A DNA stretch of 64,000 nucleotides. Origin: Calycina herbarum (Eukaryota; Ascomycota; Leotiomycetes; Helotiales; Pezizellaceae). The translations under genes were made by a program, and so were the position numbers. The stretch is from the NCBI GenBank assembly GCA_001414485.1, contig LLEY01000191.1:48366-112365 (forward strand), read 5' to 3'. The notes beneath the pieces were generated by a model. It did not search any database, was not told where the DNA came from, and worked only from the letters and a program-made list of their open reading frames with translations. Below are positions 35,434 to 47,672 of the stretch, one piece after another; position 1 is the first letter of the stretch, and every line of letters starts with the position of its first letter.

Positions 35434-36182
35434 ATGAAAACAATTCAACCACTCTCACGGGAAAATGTTGGAATTCGCGTTCATCGTGCTCCCTTTAAAA
35501 AATGGGGATGGTTCTTGATTTGTCTTATTCCAATCGCAATATTCCCTATATTAATTGTAGAATTAGGTGTAAGTAAACATATTAATTACCGAGTTTTCTA
35601 CTAATTGGGAAGGTATGTAATTCATGCACTGCTTATTGATTCTAAATCCTTAGCTATGGTCTTTATTGATGGTCCTATCTTTAACGGACTTTGGGACATT
35701 GTCTTTATATTCATACAACTTCCAATGTTCACTCGGATACTGTTCTTAATAATTGCGGGAAAGAATAAAGCGCCGGTTGTCTGGAACCAAGATATTGAGA
35801 AGCAGGCAACGGTACCTACCGTCTCTCCCTCTGACGAGCACCGAAATGAGTGGATGCTCTCCAAGTAAGTTAGTTCAAGTGGGTCCCAAAAAAATTCATC
35901 CTTAGATAACTTTGTTCCTCCATCTCTCTCCGCAGACATCCTTACAGAAATAGCAAGACTGACTCGGAGATCTTTCGCAGATTCGTCAAAAATCGGGCAG
36001 CTATTTTATTCGGGGATTGGTTGCTTTACATGAAATGGAATTTTCATATATTTGCTGTAGAAGTTACTCTGTGGGTTTTCTCTGGATTCCCCCTCTTCCT
36101 TTCCTATCGTTTCGCGAGGGTCAAGACTTCGTTTCCCCCCTCCTCCGTCCTTCTCACACACCTTTCTAGAAGGCAATACTAA
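35434..36182 (+). CDS. Small predicted membrane protein, unknown function
   Basis: Proposed exons 35434-35566, 35654-35864 and 35936-36182 give 196 residues. Exon 1 encodes FKKWGWFLICLIPIAIFPILIVEL, exon 2 continues MVFIDGPIFNGLWDIVFIFIQLPMFTRILFLIIAGK, and exon 3 ends with another aromatic hydrophobic stretch (WLLYMKWNFHIFAVEVTLWVFSGFPLFLSYRF) and a basic tail. This suggests three to four membrane segments. The first splice uses a GTGTAA donor two bases before a better GTAAGT, because only that phase keeps the downstream frame. The alternative would break the gene, so it might be a decaying copy. The frame is open upstream (TETLPTYYEL) without an ATG. I do not recognise the family. Confidence 0.45.
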
Positions 36183-37165
36183 TTTCGAGTGCTTCCGCAG
36201 GATCTTATTATTGCTTGCATTTTGCATTGGTCGCGTTGTCCACAAATAAGATGAGTTTTGGATGACAGAAGAAATTGCCTTTCGAAGGTGTAGAGTTGAT
36301 TCCCCTGGGCTGGTTTTGGCATATTTTTGTAAATAACATCTAAACTCGGCGAAAGGAGACAGGAGCGAGTTACTTTATCTTCATGTTCCGTCTTCAAAGG
36401 AGTCAATTACTGCTGAAAAAGAATGAAATTGACTCGTGTCAGTGAGCTGACAGTAAAAAGAGGCTTGGGTTTGGAGAAATTGAATTCATTAGGAAAACAA
36501 TACAAGACTTACTTTACAACTAGCAGTTTGCCAATTATTAAATTACAAATTTTCTCCAAAGCGTTGTGTTTGGGAAGGGGCCATTAAATTCTCTAACCAA
36601 GAAGGACCAAGAGAGAGCTCGCTTGTCAAGAGGGGAAATTGAAAGCTTCATTTTATGGGAAATAAACTGAGTAAAATTGCTTGGTACACGTATTTTGCGC
36701 GTCTTGAAATTATCCTCCCACCATTCAAATAGAGTCAACCTTCAGTCTCAAGTTGATTATGGTCACGTGAAACTCATCTCCGAAAACTTGGTTCCACAGG
36801 CTGTCGAAAATTGCGGGTAACTGCTTTGGGAACTCTTTGCTGGTTCAAACAACACGACCCAATTTATGAGATATATCGCGTTTTTGTCGCTGGATACCAC
36901 GATTAGTTGAATAACAATTGGCTTTCATCGCGGAAACTCCTATCGAATCAATATTTGAGACTTGATTTCGACGCGCGAGCGCGGGACTGTCCAGAGTCCC
37001 AGCCTTTCGATTTTTGTTATTTGCATCATTTTTTTTTGACATCTCTGTGCTTGGTTTCTTGGAGAATTCGCAGTATTGTTCTTTCTATTTATATACATTC
37101 TACTTCACAACTATCCAAATTCCAAGTAGGAAAAATGCGACCGACAGCAATGTGGTGCCGGCATT
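36183..37165. other. Intergenic region before the CYP51 copy
   Basis: No supported gene. AT-rich with scattered stops; one isolated CTGTCGAAAA half-site lies near 36800, without the 18-bp partner. Confidence 0.5.
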
Positions 37166-38686
37166 CTATGAGCTTTCAGGGAACCGCCGTTCCCACTGAA
37201 TAAGAGAAGGCAACATCGGACGGGCAAAGAGCGATGAGAAATCCGTCTCCGGCACGCCTTCCTTCCCCTCCATATTCTTGAATCTGAAGTTGCGCACCAA
37301 CGTCGAAATAATTACCCCAAGATTCACATATGCGAACTTTTCCCCGATACATCGATGTCTGCCAGCACCAAATGGTAGGTACGGACTTCGAGTTCCCTTG
37401 CTAACATTTCCATAGCCATAATCCACCATATCCCCATCCTCCACCTCCTCAACCCTATCCTCCTACCGATGTGGATTCCATGTGCTGGCATCGGGAAAGA
37501 ATTGGTCGCTGAGGGCTGTGACACTTGGGGAGGCGAGGAGGATGCGGTTTGTTGGAACGACGAATCGTGTACCTGGGACCGGAAGTGGGTTCTTGACTTT
37601 TTGCATAATGGAATGGAGGGATCCGTGGAGACGCAATGTTTCCTTGACGGTATTGTGGAGAAGTGGAAGTTTTGCCATGTCCGAATACTCGAGAGGTCGA
37701 AGCTCCTTGCCATCGCCCAAATTCTGCAATTGTTCTTGGTACAACTCCTCCGCAAACTTTGGTTCAGAAGCCAAACGAAACATTATCCAGGAACTTGACG
37801 CTGAGGAAGTGTGTTGGCCAGCCATCAAAAGACATATCATCATATGGGCGATCTCATGATCTGGCAATGGTGTTCCGTCTTTGTATTCGCATCCCATGAG
37901 ATGCCAAATCATATCGGTCCCTTTCTCTCCTCCAGTCTTGCGTCGATTACGGACGATATCGATATATATATCCCTCATCGTATCGCGAGCGATATCTCTC
38001 TTTCGATTATGCGGGAGTGGTACCCATGGAAGCATGAAGTTGATCGGCCGAAACCCCATGTCGAGGTCGTGGTATAATCCAGCGAATTCAGCGGTGAGTT
38101 TTTGGCGAACTTCCTCTCCTTGCAATGCACGAGCTGCTGTGAAGATGGTGATCTCACTCATGGTAGCGGAAATATCGATCGTTCCCGATGAACCTTTGAA
38201 TCTCGGAGAGACTTTGATATAGTCAAGGACCTCCTGCTCAATCAGCTGAACATGCGTCTCGAGAGCTTTCTGGGTCAAGCCGAATTTGACGAATTTCTTC
38301 TGCTCCATAAACTTGGAGTTCGGACAGTCGTACACCACATCGGAGCCGAAAACTGGAATAGTGAGAGGGCCATAAACCTCTTCGGCATTGACGTCCTTCA
38401 ATTTTCCGTTCAGAATGAATTCGTTGCCAGCGAGGCCAAGATATACGGTCTTCTTTCGTCCCAGCAGGATAAATGTGAAGACGTCGCCGTACTTCTTTCT
38501 TGAGGATGCAAAGAAGAGCTGTGGTTCCACGCCATATGCTGTGGTGCTTCCAAGAAAGGGTATCCAGTGGAAGACGACTGGAGGCTAGTTTTTGTTGTAG
38601 AAAAAGAGCTGGCGAAAGACGTTGACCACGATCGAGGCCAGAAAAGCGACACCGAGGTAGCCTGCAGCGTGGACAAAGTTTGCCAT
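37166..38686 (-). pseudogene. CYP51: Sterol 14-alpha-demethylase (CYP51) paralogue with two in-frame TAG stops
   Basis: Minus strand, ATG at 38686-38684, stop at 37166; 507 codons in one frame without any visible intron or indel. CYP51 removes the 14-alpha methyl of eburicol/lanosterol in ergosterol synthesis and is the azole target. All landmarks are present: membrane anchor (residues about 8-30), [28 protein letters not shown] with the resistance-associated Tyr unchanged, I-helix [20 protein letters not shown] (ExxR) and [16 protein letters not shown] with the haem Cys. Codon 34 (38587-38585) is TAG, right before PPVVFHW, where homologues usually have Glu. Codon 408 (37465-37463) is TAG where homologues have the Trp of PHRW. 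The product is therefore truncated twice, yet the frame is otherwise intact. Filamentous ascomycete CYP51 genes normally contain short introns, so lack of introns is also odd. A sequencing error is possible for one stop, less so for both. Confidence 0.85.
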
Positions 38687-39157
38687 GATTGATTGCCTGC
38701 TTGATCTGTGTTGCTGGATATCTTCATTCTGAGTTCTTGGGGTAGAGGGGACTTATACTGAAGCTTCTTGTCCACGAAGCCAAGTGGCTCTCCGGCTCCT
38801 CGATACTCCCTAACCACGCAAATTCGAAGCAATCTCGAAATAAGAGTATAACCATGCGTTTACTATTCGTTGGCTATGTGTTACTCTCTGAAATGGCCCC
38901 TCTTCCATGATGTATACCCTCCGCTGTAGGTCGCCAAGCGGGGGGGGACCGTTGTTCTGATTGGGTCACTGAGAGGAAATATACAGAACCCGAATACGAA
39001 AACATTTCCTAGAAAGGCACAGCCCGAACTGGATACACTACAGAAGAAGTTTCGAAAGAGGTCATTGTTAACAAGGCTATAGAACACGAACACGAACACG
39101 AAAATCTCGCTCCTTCCCTAGAGTCTGTGTATTGCTAGCGTGCATTTAACATACAAA
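38687..39157. other. Intergenic region between CYP51 copy and 2OG oxygenase
   Basis: No gene seen. Includes a G-run (38939-38947) and the 3' side of the oxygenase gene. Confidence 0.5.
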
Positions 39158-40694
39158 TCAGTTATAAACCTTCGCAGTCAAACCTGGCAGGATTTCCAAG
39201 TCCTTCTTATCATACGTGTACTTTCCATCTTCTGTAATCTGGACCTGGACTCTTCCTCGTCTTTGCTGCTGCGTTTGGCGGAGCTTGACCCATTCTTCGA
39301 CTGTGATGCGCTTTCCAAGTGTCGTGAAACTGTTTTCGGTTTTCTCGGTTCTTTGTAAGACCGGACTATTGGTGATTGGGTCTAGATAGACGTGGTTGTT
39401 TGGTCTAAAGATATTAGTTACTGTACCATAAAGGGGAGTGTATGGGGGAAATACCGAGCGAAGTACAAGACACCCAATCGGTCGATATGCGCCTGATCTT
39501 GAGGAGGAACATGCACACGATGAATACTACTCTTGAAGTAACCTCCAGTGAGGGCCGACAGTGCATCGCAAATGTTGACAGTGATGGTTCCATTCTGGGG
39601 CTTGACCCATTTCCATTCCTCCTTACTGTTTAAGATCTGAAGTCCCGCAACCGGTTGACGGAATAAAAGTGTAATGGTACCAAGATCTGTGTGGCCTGGG
39701 GAGTACAATCCACCAACTTTCTTACTCTCTTCGGCTGACCGGGCTGCGTAGTGCACTGCGGAAAATCTCGGAGTCAGTAGTGCCATTTCTAAAAGTATTT
39801 CTGAGGAAGTAACAGGGCAATGGGAAGGAAACAAAGCTGTCTGAGGACGAAATAGTGTCTCAATCCTCCTCAAACAACCCGAAAAAGAGAATAAGAACTC
39901 GGAGAATACCCACTGTATCTCAAATGGTCTTCTCCACGATCGTTGTATGCGTGGTCTTTTACCAGTTGGTCTTCTGGAAGCTCAAGGACTGTTGCGAGGA
40001 CGCGGAGGAGTTTGAGGACGACTTTCTCGTGGATATCCTATCTTTGTCAGTACCATTTGAGAATGAGGGGAGTGGAAGACTTACACGACTGAATTTCTCA
40101 ATTTCATCGAGATGGTTTTTTAGCACATCTGGTTGCTTTTGGGCCTTGTCGTGGAATCCGTCGAATTTTGGGATGTTGTATACTTGGACGTTGTCGACGA
40201 TTCCTTCTCCTAGTCTATGTGGTTTTTAGATCTTGCTTTTGGAATTTTCACGATTGGATTGGTACTTACTGTCGAAGTCCTGCGGGACGATATCCATTAT
40301 ACTCTCCTCTGTCTAAGTCCGCTTGGCTGTGGAACTTGAGTTTCTCTTCCAAGGGAAGTTTGTAAAATTCCCGGCCGAGAGCAAATTGTCTGTCAACTTC
40401 TTCTTGCGAGATTCCGAAGTTGGTTATGTAGAAGAAACCTATCAATATGTTAGTTTGCCAATTTTAACATAAATTTGTCTGGGCTGCTTACCGACATGTT
40501 GGGATGCGTGGTCAAGTTGTGATGCGAGCTTTTCTTTTCCTCCAGGCTTGTCCCATAGTCCAAGATCAAGTGTGACGAGTTCTGCCCAGTTCACTACTCA
40601 ACATTAGGGACATATCTTAGAATGCAGTGGAGGACTTACAGTTCTCCTTGGTTTCTGGGACTTGTTCGTATGGAGATATGGTTGAGGAAGGCAT
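39158..40694 (-). CDS. 2-oxoglutarate/Fe(II)-dependent dioxygenase (isopenicillin-N-synthase-like)
   Basis: Minus strand with seven exons: 40694-40640, 40593-40492, 40438-40270, 40214-40085, 40037-39914, 39755-39455 and 39404-39158; 375 residues. The N-terminal DIOX_N part reads LVTLDLGLWD...QHVGFFYITNFGIS, followed by FYKLPLEEKLKF and EYNGYRP. The catalytic core has the iron ligands in GHTDLGTITLLFR (His, Asp) and in SSIHRVHVPP (His). The 2-oxoglutarate Arg lies in DRLGVLYFARP. The C-terminus continues HVYLDPITNSPVL... to KVYN. The six introns are 46-158 nt; removing the 158-nt one joins HLRYMHYAARSAEE, a conserved family junction. Intron 1 has a TAG/GAG tandem acceptor. Relatives hydroxylate or desaturate small molecules, for example in secondary metabolism. 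It is divergent from the MFS gene, so they may serve one substrate (inference). Confidence 0.88.
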
Positions 40695-41739
40695 TTCCGG
40701 CGATTTGATAACTGGGAAATAAGGGGTATAATATGTTACAAAGGCAAGGATACTGCAATAACCACACGTTATGCATCTAATTTTTGGAGAAGTTAGTCTC
40801 TTATCTATAGCAGATACTTCCGCACGGCTTTTCCGTCTTGTTCCCTCAAAAGGACTACTCGCGCATGATCATGCGGAAGGAAACATCGCGGTCGATATTC
40901 TATTCGATAATCAACTTGTGCTGTGTAAGCAATCATGGACTATTTAGTTATGGCGTCACGATCCAATTTTATGGTCGAAGAATGGGTGTCGTTGGGAGGT
41001 TGTTTTGAACTTGGTGTTGTCGACACCCCTGCATTGAAAGCACGCAATATGACTTACATATTGCTACTCCATCTACCCCACACAAAGACCAAATAAAAGG
41101 CCACGGAGGTACTAGAACTCGCCGTTATCAATAGTCTAGATAAATAGGTGACTTCTATTCGCTAATTGATTATCAGTGTATATGAAAGTGTGGTGGATCC
41201 ATCGTAGCAGTGGGAGGTATTTACCTTCTTCCTACTCCTGTAACCGTCAGAGCCGTTGGTCTAAATGCTTGAGCAAGACATGCAAGATCTTGGCCCCGCG
41301 TTTAAGGCCAACTCAGCATTCTTGTTGGTCTAACGACCCCTGAACTTTGGAGTCTTATGCCTGAAGGTACTTATTGACAATCACCCCAATCTTCAACCTC
41401 ATCATAAGGTCTGCATTCTTCATCAAAATCGTTCTCTTAGCCTCCACTCTTGCGGAATACTTCTCAATATTGCCGATTCAACTCTTTTTGAACCCCTCAA
41501 ATTAGCACGCCATAGCAAGGTTCTATGAGCGCAGATTTAAGAGGGTACAACCGGAGATTCCAACGATTTCAACGGCCATTGAGACGCATATGCGGAAAAT
41601 GCCAAGTTCACTGATCGCAGAGATTTGCTAGTGTTTTTCTCGTAGAGGCACAGTTGAGACATATAATGACTTGTACTCTATCAGAGGGCAAAAATATAGG
41701 ATTAAATTTATCTTTGTTTCCCCGAATTTATTTGCGATC
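40695..41739. promoter_or_regulatory. Divergent promoter between oxygenase and MFS transporter
   Basis: 1045 bp separate the two ATGs on opposite strands. No coding region is seen. The length allows separate promoters, so co-regulation is only suggested by arrangement. Confidence 0.4.
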
Positions 41740-43772
41740 ATGGGTGTCTCGAAGGAAATCCCAGTTGAAACAGCTGTTGTTGTTGGATCTGAGGAAAATA
41801 TCTCTCGTGAGGTTATTCAGAAAGATGTCAAGAAAAGATGGCAAAGTTATATCTGGGATACGTTTGATAAGTCACCTGAGGAGAGACATTTCATGTTTAA
41901 ACTTGATTTCGCGCTTTTGACAATGGCGTCCCTTGGTAATTCCCCTTCCCTTGAAAGCATTTCTCAAGTGGTTTATGCTGACTATAACTAGGATATTTCA
42001 TCAAGAATCTCCATCAAACGAACATCAACAATGCTTTTGTCTCTGGAATGTACGTTGGTTTCCCACCATATTACTTCTTAGCACTGACGGCAGTAGGAAA
42101 GAGGATTTGAACTTGTATGAGAATCAATTTAATTACATGCAGACATGCTGGACGATAGGTTATGTGATTGGAGAAATTCCTTCCAATCTTGTGCTTACAC
42201 GAATCCGACCCTCTATCTGGATTCCTTGCTGTGAAGTATATTTCCCATCTATCATCTATGGTGTCTCGACTTACCTTTGGCCAGTTGATTTGGACCATTC
42301 TCACCTTTTCCCTCGCTCGGTGTACCACGGCGAAACAAATCTATGCCGTGAGATTTCTCATCGGTAAGTTTCATCCCTTCACCACCCTGAAAGTCGCTAA
42401 AAAAAAACAACAGGTTTGGCGGAAAGTGGATTCTACCCCGGAATGCAATACATTATTGGAAGTTGGTGTAAATACCCCTCAACCCCCCTTTCTCAAAATG
42501 GAATTCAAACTCACCCATTTCCCAGACCGAAAAGACGAGCTCGCTAAGCGATCATGTATCTTCCATGTTAGTTCAGCACTCGCAGCCATGTTCTCAGGCT
42601 ATCTCATGACCGGAATGATTCAACTCGATGGAATCCATGGTATAGCAGGCTGGCAATGGCTTTTTCTTATCGATGGAGCTATTGGACTTCCTATTTGTAT
42701 TGCTGGGTATTTTATCTTACCGGATGTTCCCGAGATTTGCAAAGCGTTTTATTTCTCGGCTGATGTGAGTTTTGTCGGGTGTAATTCGCAATGAGTGGTT
42801 GCTAATGGAAGAAAAGGAACTCATTTTCGCAAAGAAACGGATGGAGTTGGAAGGGAGGAAGGAACGATCTCCGTATACGAAATCCAAGATCATACGGATT
42901 TTGACTTCTTGGCGGATTTGGTTGCTGACTCTGTTATATATGTGAGTACTTCCTCTACGTCCCGTATTTTAGGTCTGCTAATAATTGTTTCTCGAAAGAT
43001 GTTTCAACAACAGTGGGATCAACAGCCAGCCAGTCTTTGCACAGTATCTGAAAAAGAAGAAGTACAGCGTTGCAGACATCAATAATTACCCAACTGGTGC
43101 AAGAGCAGTTCAAATTGTCACAACGCTTTTCTATGCTTGGTTGTCAGATAATGTACTCAACGGATCTCGATGGGAACCCATTATGATTGGTGGTGTAAGC
43201 ATAATTTACCTCACGCAATGTATCGAAAGTTGTACTGATAATTCCAACACAGCTCACGAAGATATGTGTGGGAGTATCCCTCGCCATATGGGAAATCCCC
43301 GAAGGATGGCGTTGGTTCAACTACTACATCGCAAGTGCAAGTTCCGGTCTTTCAGGACTATGCATGGCGTAAGTCTTCTCCCTTTCCGCCCCATTTCGTC
43401 AAAATCTCAACCTAACAATATCTGAGCTGGGCCCACGAAATTTGTACTGGAGACTCCGAAGAACGAGCAATAGTGATCGGCAGCATGAATGAGATGGCCT
43501 ACGTCGTGCAAGTCTGGCTTCCTCTCCTTGTTTGGGAACAAGTCGAAGCTCCAAACTATAGGAAGGGCTTTATTACCATTGCTGTCTTAGCTTTTGCTAT
43601 GATGGTTACTGCTTTGGTGATTAAATGGTTTGTGGCGAGGGATGCAAGGAAGAATGTTGGGGATGATATAACGGAAGAGGTTCCTGAGATTGTGGAGAGT
43701 CAGTCGGATCTGGGGGATAAGAGCGAGGGGAGTGAGAGAGCTGTGGTGGAAAGGGTGCTGAATGAGAAATAG
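41740..43772 (+). CDS. MFS anion:cation symporter (allantoate/pantothenate permease family)
   Basis: Ten exons join in frame to 515 residues: 41740-41935, 41992-42049, 42097-42235, 42285-42363, 42414-42467, 42526-42764, 42817-42941, 42999-43194, 43253-43368 and 43427-43772. The family (Dal5, Fen2, Liz1, Tna1, Seo1) imports organic acids and vitamins across the plasma membrane. Landmarks: MFKLDFALLTMASLGYFIKN at TM1, NINNAFVSGMKEDLNL, NYMQTCWTIGYVIGEIPSN at TM2, RFLIGLAESGFYPGMQYIIGSWY with the family's G-x-AESGFYPG pattern, GWQWLFLIDG, and TM10-12 including ERAIVIGSMNEMAYVVQVWLPLL. The Asn-rich NINNAF is typical of this family. Nine introns (about 46-58 nt) is many for this family. One uses a GTAAAT donor; all keep frame and homology. 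Confidence 0.87.
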
Positions 43773-45824
43773 GTCGAGTGAGCGTCGGAAATTGGGTCGG
43801 AACGATAAAGTGCAGTAAAAGGGATGGCTCGCTTAGAGAAGAAGGTTGCTTGTCCCAGTTTACCTGACAGTAGGTAAGCAGTGCAATTAAGACCCATCAG
43901 ACAGAGAATCCCCCGTTGCGGAATTGTAAATGATTATTTAATAAATTGTCTCTTAGGGTGGTTATTATAGTCTCGTGACTTTGCTCATCCGGGTCATCCC
44001 CTTCGTGGTGTAAGTTTCTCTACCGAGTAGAAGTTTGTTGTGAAAGATGTATAGAGGAAGGAGAGGGATGATTTAGTAGAAGACGCTACTCAGACTAACA
44101 TGATGAGTGGTTATTATCGGGCAACATTTTAGGGTGTGAAAGAGCTGTGTTGGAAATGGTTTCGATTGGGTGATAGCAGAGCGTGCCTAGCTTATTCGAG
44201 AACAAATGAAGGGCGAAAGCTCGTATACGATAAGAGTTCCAATTGCCTGGAAAGCCAGCATCTCCGTTAGATCTCAATCTCGAACACACCTTCCCCCCCG
44301 GGAAATTTGGTCGCGTGCTGGTTTTGAATTCAGTTCAAAATTAAGATTGCCTTTGTTATCTGTACTGTACTCTTTGAACTTGCTCAATACGACTGCATCG
44401 GAGTAGGATTTTCATAATAAATTTATCTAAGCATCGCCTTTGTTGTTGAGAAAAACTTCAAGTCTATTATATAGCTAGTTACTCTTATAACCATGGAATT
44501 CTCTATCATCCACAAGGGCCGATTTTAAGCATATTTTTTGAAGATTGAAAATATTAAAAAGGGCCCAGGTTTAGCATTGAGTATTGCTGGGGTGGCTTAA
44601 ACTGTAGGGGCATGGTCCGAACCCTGTCAGGTGTCGCATGTTAAGAAGTCTTTACCTCGGGGAGTTCTCTTAGATAGGTAAGGGGTTACAAGAGAGCTCG
44701 CCATCCTGAATATTTGAGAGAAGAGCTTTTCACTCGTAGAAACTCTTCCTGAGGAGTCGAACAAGTCCCAAAAGAAAGTTTAAGAGCCAAGGGATACTCC
44801 TTTCGGCCGAACCAGGAAACAAATTCTTCTTGGAGGGGTAGGTGGAGAAACGACGGTGACAACGTGCTTACAATAACCTTAATTCGGTGTAGCTCCAAAC
44901 GATCCACAAAATGTTTGAGCCAAGTATTTCCACCCCTTAGAAATGAGGATGACTTTCAATAATCTTCCTGGGTCATATCTCACAGTTTATAGTTCATCCA
45001 AAGTCAAGCGATAATCTTACTTAAATTGACGAGCACTAATAAAAACAACAATCAATATTGCACTTGCACCTTTCGTTTTGAATATCGAGACTCTTGTTTT
45101 GACCAATTAAATAGGAATTTCCCATCCAGGACGAGCCTTTTAGATGGAGTTTTGAGAAACTTTTAGCTTGGCTGAAACTGATCACGCTGTGCTGGCGACC
45201 CCCACTCCCCGTGCTTCCCCGCATTTTGCCCTGAATTTCAATTCTTCCGCTGATCTGCACAACGGAGAATTGAGACCGCATGCTTCAATTCCGCATGTGA
45301 TATGCAATGCTACATCTCTCTGAAAAGCAAATGGATGAAAATGCGATAGCCATCTCTGAGGGGATTTCCACAGCTCTTATTCCAGCTTCGCATCCTAATT
45401 GGGGGGAGAGCAGGCATCGGACGAGAATCTTGGATACGAAACTCGCTACGAGATCACACAATCGAAAAGGACGTTGTAAGTGGGGACAGAAATTTGCCGA
45501 GCAAAAGGTTGTTTGTGATTTACGACAAGTTTTTACTTCAGCGCCTCGTTTTCGCCGAGGAAGCGGGCATCCTTCATCGGAAAAGGGATTATGTGCCCGG
45601 AAGGGATACGGAGGTATTCACAAGTGAGTTGTCGAGATTACCAGGTCCTTGTTGACCGGGGCAAATCACGCGGCGTTATGTGCGAGTACTGCAAGATTTG
45701 TCCGTCAATCTTAGCCTTTTCATGTGTTTATATATCCTGCGTTCCTCGTTTATGGCACCGATTCTGGCATTCGAGTAGAGTCTCTCTCGTCTGTATTCTC
45801 CAACCCACATCTTATTCTTTCAAG
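43773..45824. other. Gene-free stretch upstream of the rhamnogalacturonan lyase
   Basis: No supported gene over 2 kb. AT-rich in 43900-45300; the frame of the lyase is open upstream to about 45591 without homology, so I treat 45600-45824 as leader and promoter. Confidence 0.5.
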
Positions 45825-47672
45825 ATGAGGTTCTCTTCTACGTTCGCTGCCGTTGTTGGGTTCTTTGCTTTGAGCATCGATGCCATTACACTCACTACCA
45901 CTGATGCCGCTTATACTATCGATACAGAAGCTACAAATGCCTTTATTGTGTCGGTTAAAAGAAGTAGTTGCGATATCACTTCGATCAAGTATCTAGGTAG
46001 TGAGGTGCAATACCAGAGCACGTACTCACACATTTCTTCGGGATTGGGAACGGCCACAGTCACTGCGACATCAATCACTTGTAAGTTTGCGGAAATTATT
46101 ACTTAATATTAGTGGTTTCTTGCGCTGGAGGATACGATTTCTAACTCGTTTTGCAGACAATAGTGTCAAATACGTCAAAGTCACTTGCGTGACATCAACC
46201 TTGACGCAATATTATGCTTTCCGTGACGGCGACAGTACAATCCACATGGCGACATATATCACCGCTGGTACGTGTTTTTCCCAACTTTTAGAAGAAAAAA
46301 ATTAATTCCTCACCAGAACCAACCATTGGTGAACTTCGTTGGATTGGAAGATTGAATCCTACTCTTCTACCCAACGACGATTTTAACCAAGCATCTGCAA
46401 TCGGAGGATCTACCAGCACGGTTGAGGGCGAGGATGTCTTCGTTGTCGATGGACAAACGAGGAGCAAGTTCTACTCCAGCAAGAGATTTATCGAAGACAA
46501 AGTCCACTGCGTTTCTGGTAGTACCATGAAGGCTTGCATGGTAATTCCAGGTACTGCTTATGAAACTTCTTCCGGCGGACCATTCATGAGAGACATTGAT
46601 GCCAATCCAGTCGGAACTTACACTGGATTGTATTGGTATATGAATTCTGGACACATCAAGACGGAAGATTTCCGAACAGGTCTTTTCGGTCCATATGCAT
46701 GCCAGTTTTCTCGATCTGGCACTCCATCGGGAGATCAAGACTTTTCTTTCTGGGGTGGATTGTCTATCACTGGATTTGTTCCTGTCGCTAGTCGAGGATA
46801 TGTCAGTGGAACTGCCAGCGGTATTGCAGCAGCATCATTCCCTATTGTAGTTCACTGGTATAACACAGCTGCTCAGTACTGGGCAACTGCAGATGCATCA
46901 ACCAGCAAATACACATCACCAGCGATGAAGCCAGGAACTTATACCATGATCCTCTATCAAGGTGAACTGAAAGTTGCAACCACCACCGGAGTTGTGGTAA
47001 CAGCTGGAGCAACAACAAGTAAAAGCATTGCAAGCACCTGGACAACACCAGCAACAACGCTCTTCCAAATCGGTAACTGGGATGGACAACCCACCGGATT
47101 CCGAAATGCGGCAAACCAACTCCGCATGCACCCAACCGATTCCCGAATGTCATCCTGGGGACCACTCACTTACACAGTAGGCTCTTCTTCTCTCGATGGA
47201 TTTCCAATGGCTGCAGTTAAAGGTGTCAACGACCCAGTTACCATCACTTTCAGTCTCACCGCTGCCCAAGCTGCAGCAGCTGCCACTCTCAGAATCGGTA
47301 CTACTTTGAGCTTTGCCGGAGGAAGACCATCAGTTGTTATCAACTCGAAAGCAGGCACAAACCCAGCTGCACCAACAGCCATTGACTCGAGAGGACTTAC
47401 ACGAGGTGGTTACCGAGGTTATGGAAACATTTATGATTTTGCAATTGCGGCAGGTGGATTGGTCACCGGTACCAACACGGTAAGACTTCTGAGGAATTGA
47501 TAGGTTGTTGCAATGCTAATGTTGATTCTTCAATAGATTACAATCAGTGTTGTTTCTGGATCAAGTGGAACCGGATTTCTCAGTCCCAACTTCGTAAGTG
47601 CTCCTTTGTTCTATGGAATAAACCTCGCTAATATTTTGACAGATCTTCGATGCTGTCCACCTTTTCAGATAG
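45825..47672 (+). CDS. Secreted rhamnogalacturonan endolyase (polysaccharide lyase family 4)
   Basis: Exons 45825-46080, 46157-46267, 46317-47479, 47537-47593 and 47643-47672; 538 residues, close to the roughly 530 of fungal RGL A-type enzymes. The enzyme cleaves the rhamnogalacturonan I backbone of pectin by beta-elimination outside the cell. The N-terminus [20 protein letters not shown] is a signal peptide, followed by [16 protein letters not shown] typical of mature PL4. Further recognisable blocks: [42 protein letters not shown], the fibronectin-like GYVSGTASG segment, and the C-terminal domain [16 protein letters not shown] through GYGNIYDF. The last two exons are tiny (19 and 9 codons) and complete the final beta strands ending IFDAVHLFR. 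Suggests a plant-associated lifestyle. Confidence 0.9.

Noticed and set aside
38585..38627. Short intron in the CYP51 copy ending at the first TAG
   Set aside because: A 42-nt GT...TAG intron is formally possible but would remove the conserved end of the membrane anchor (NVFRQLFFYNKN), and the second TAG has no such escape.
45591..45824. In-frame upstream extension of the rhamnogalacturonan lyase
   Set aside because: The signal peptide starts at 45825; the upstream residues are Cys-rich noise incompatible with secretion from the N-terminus.
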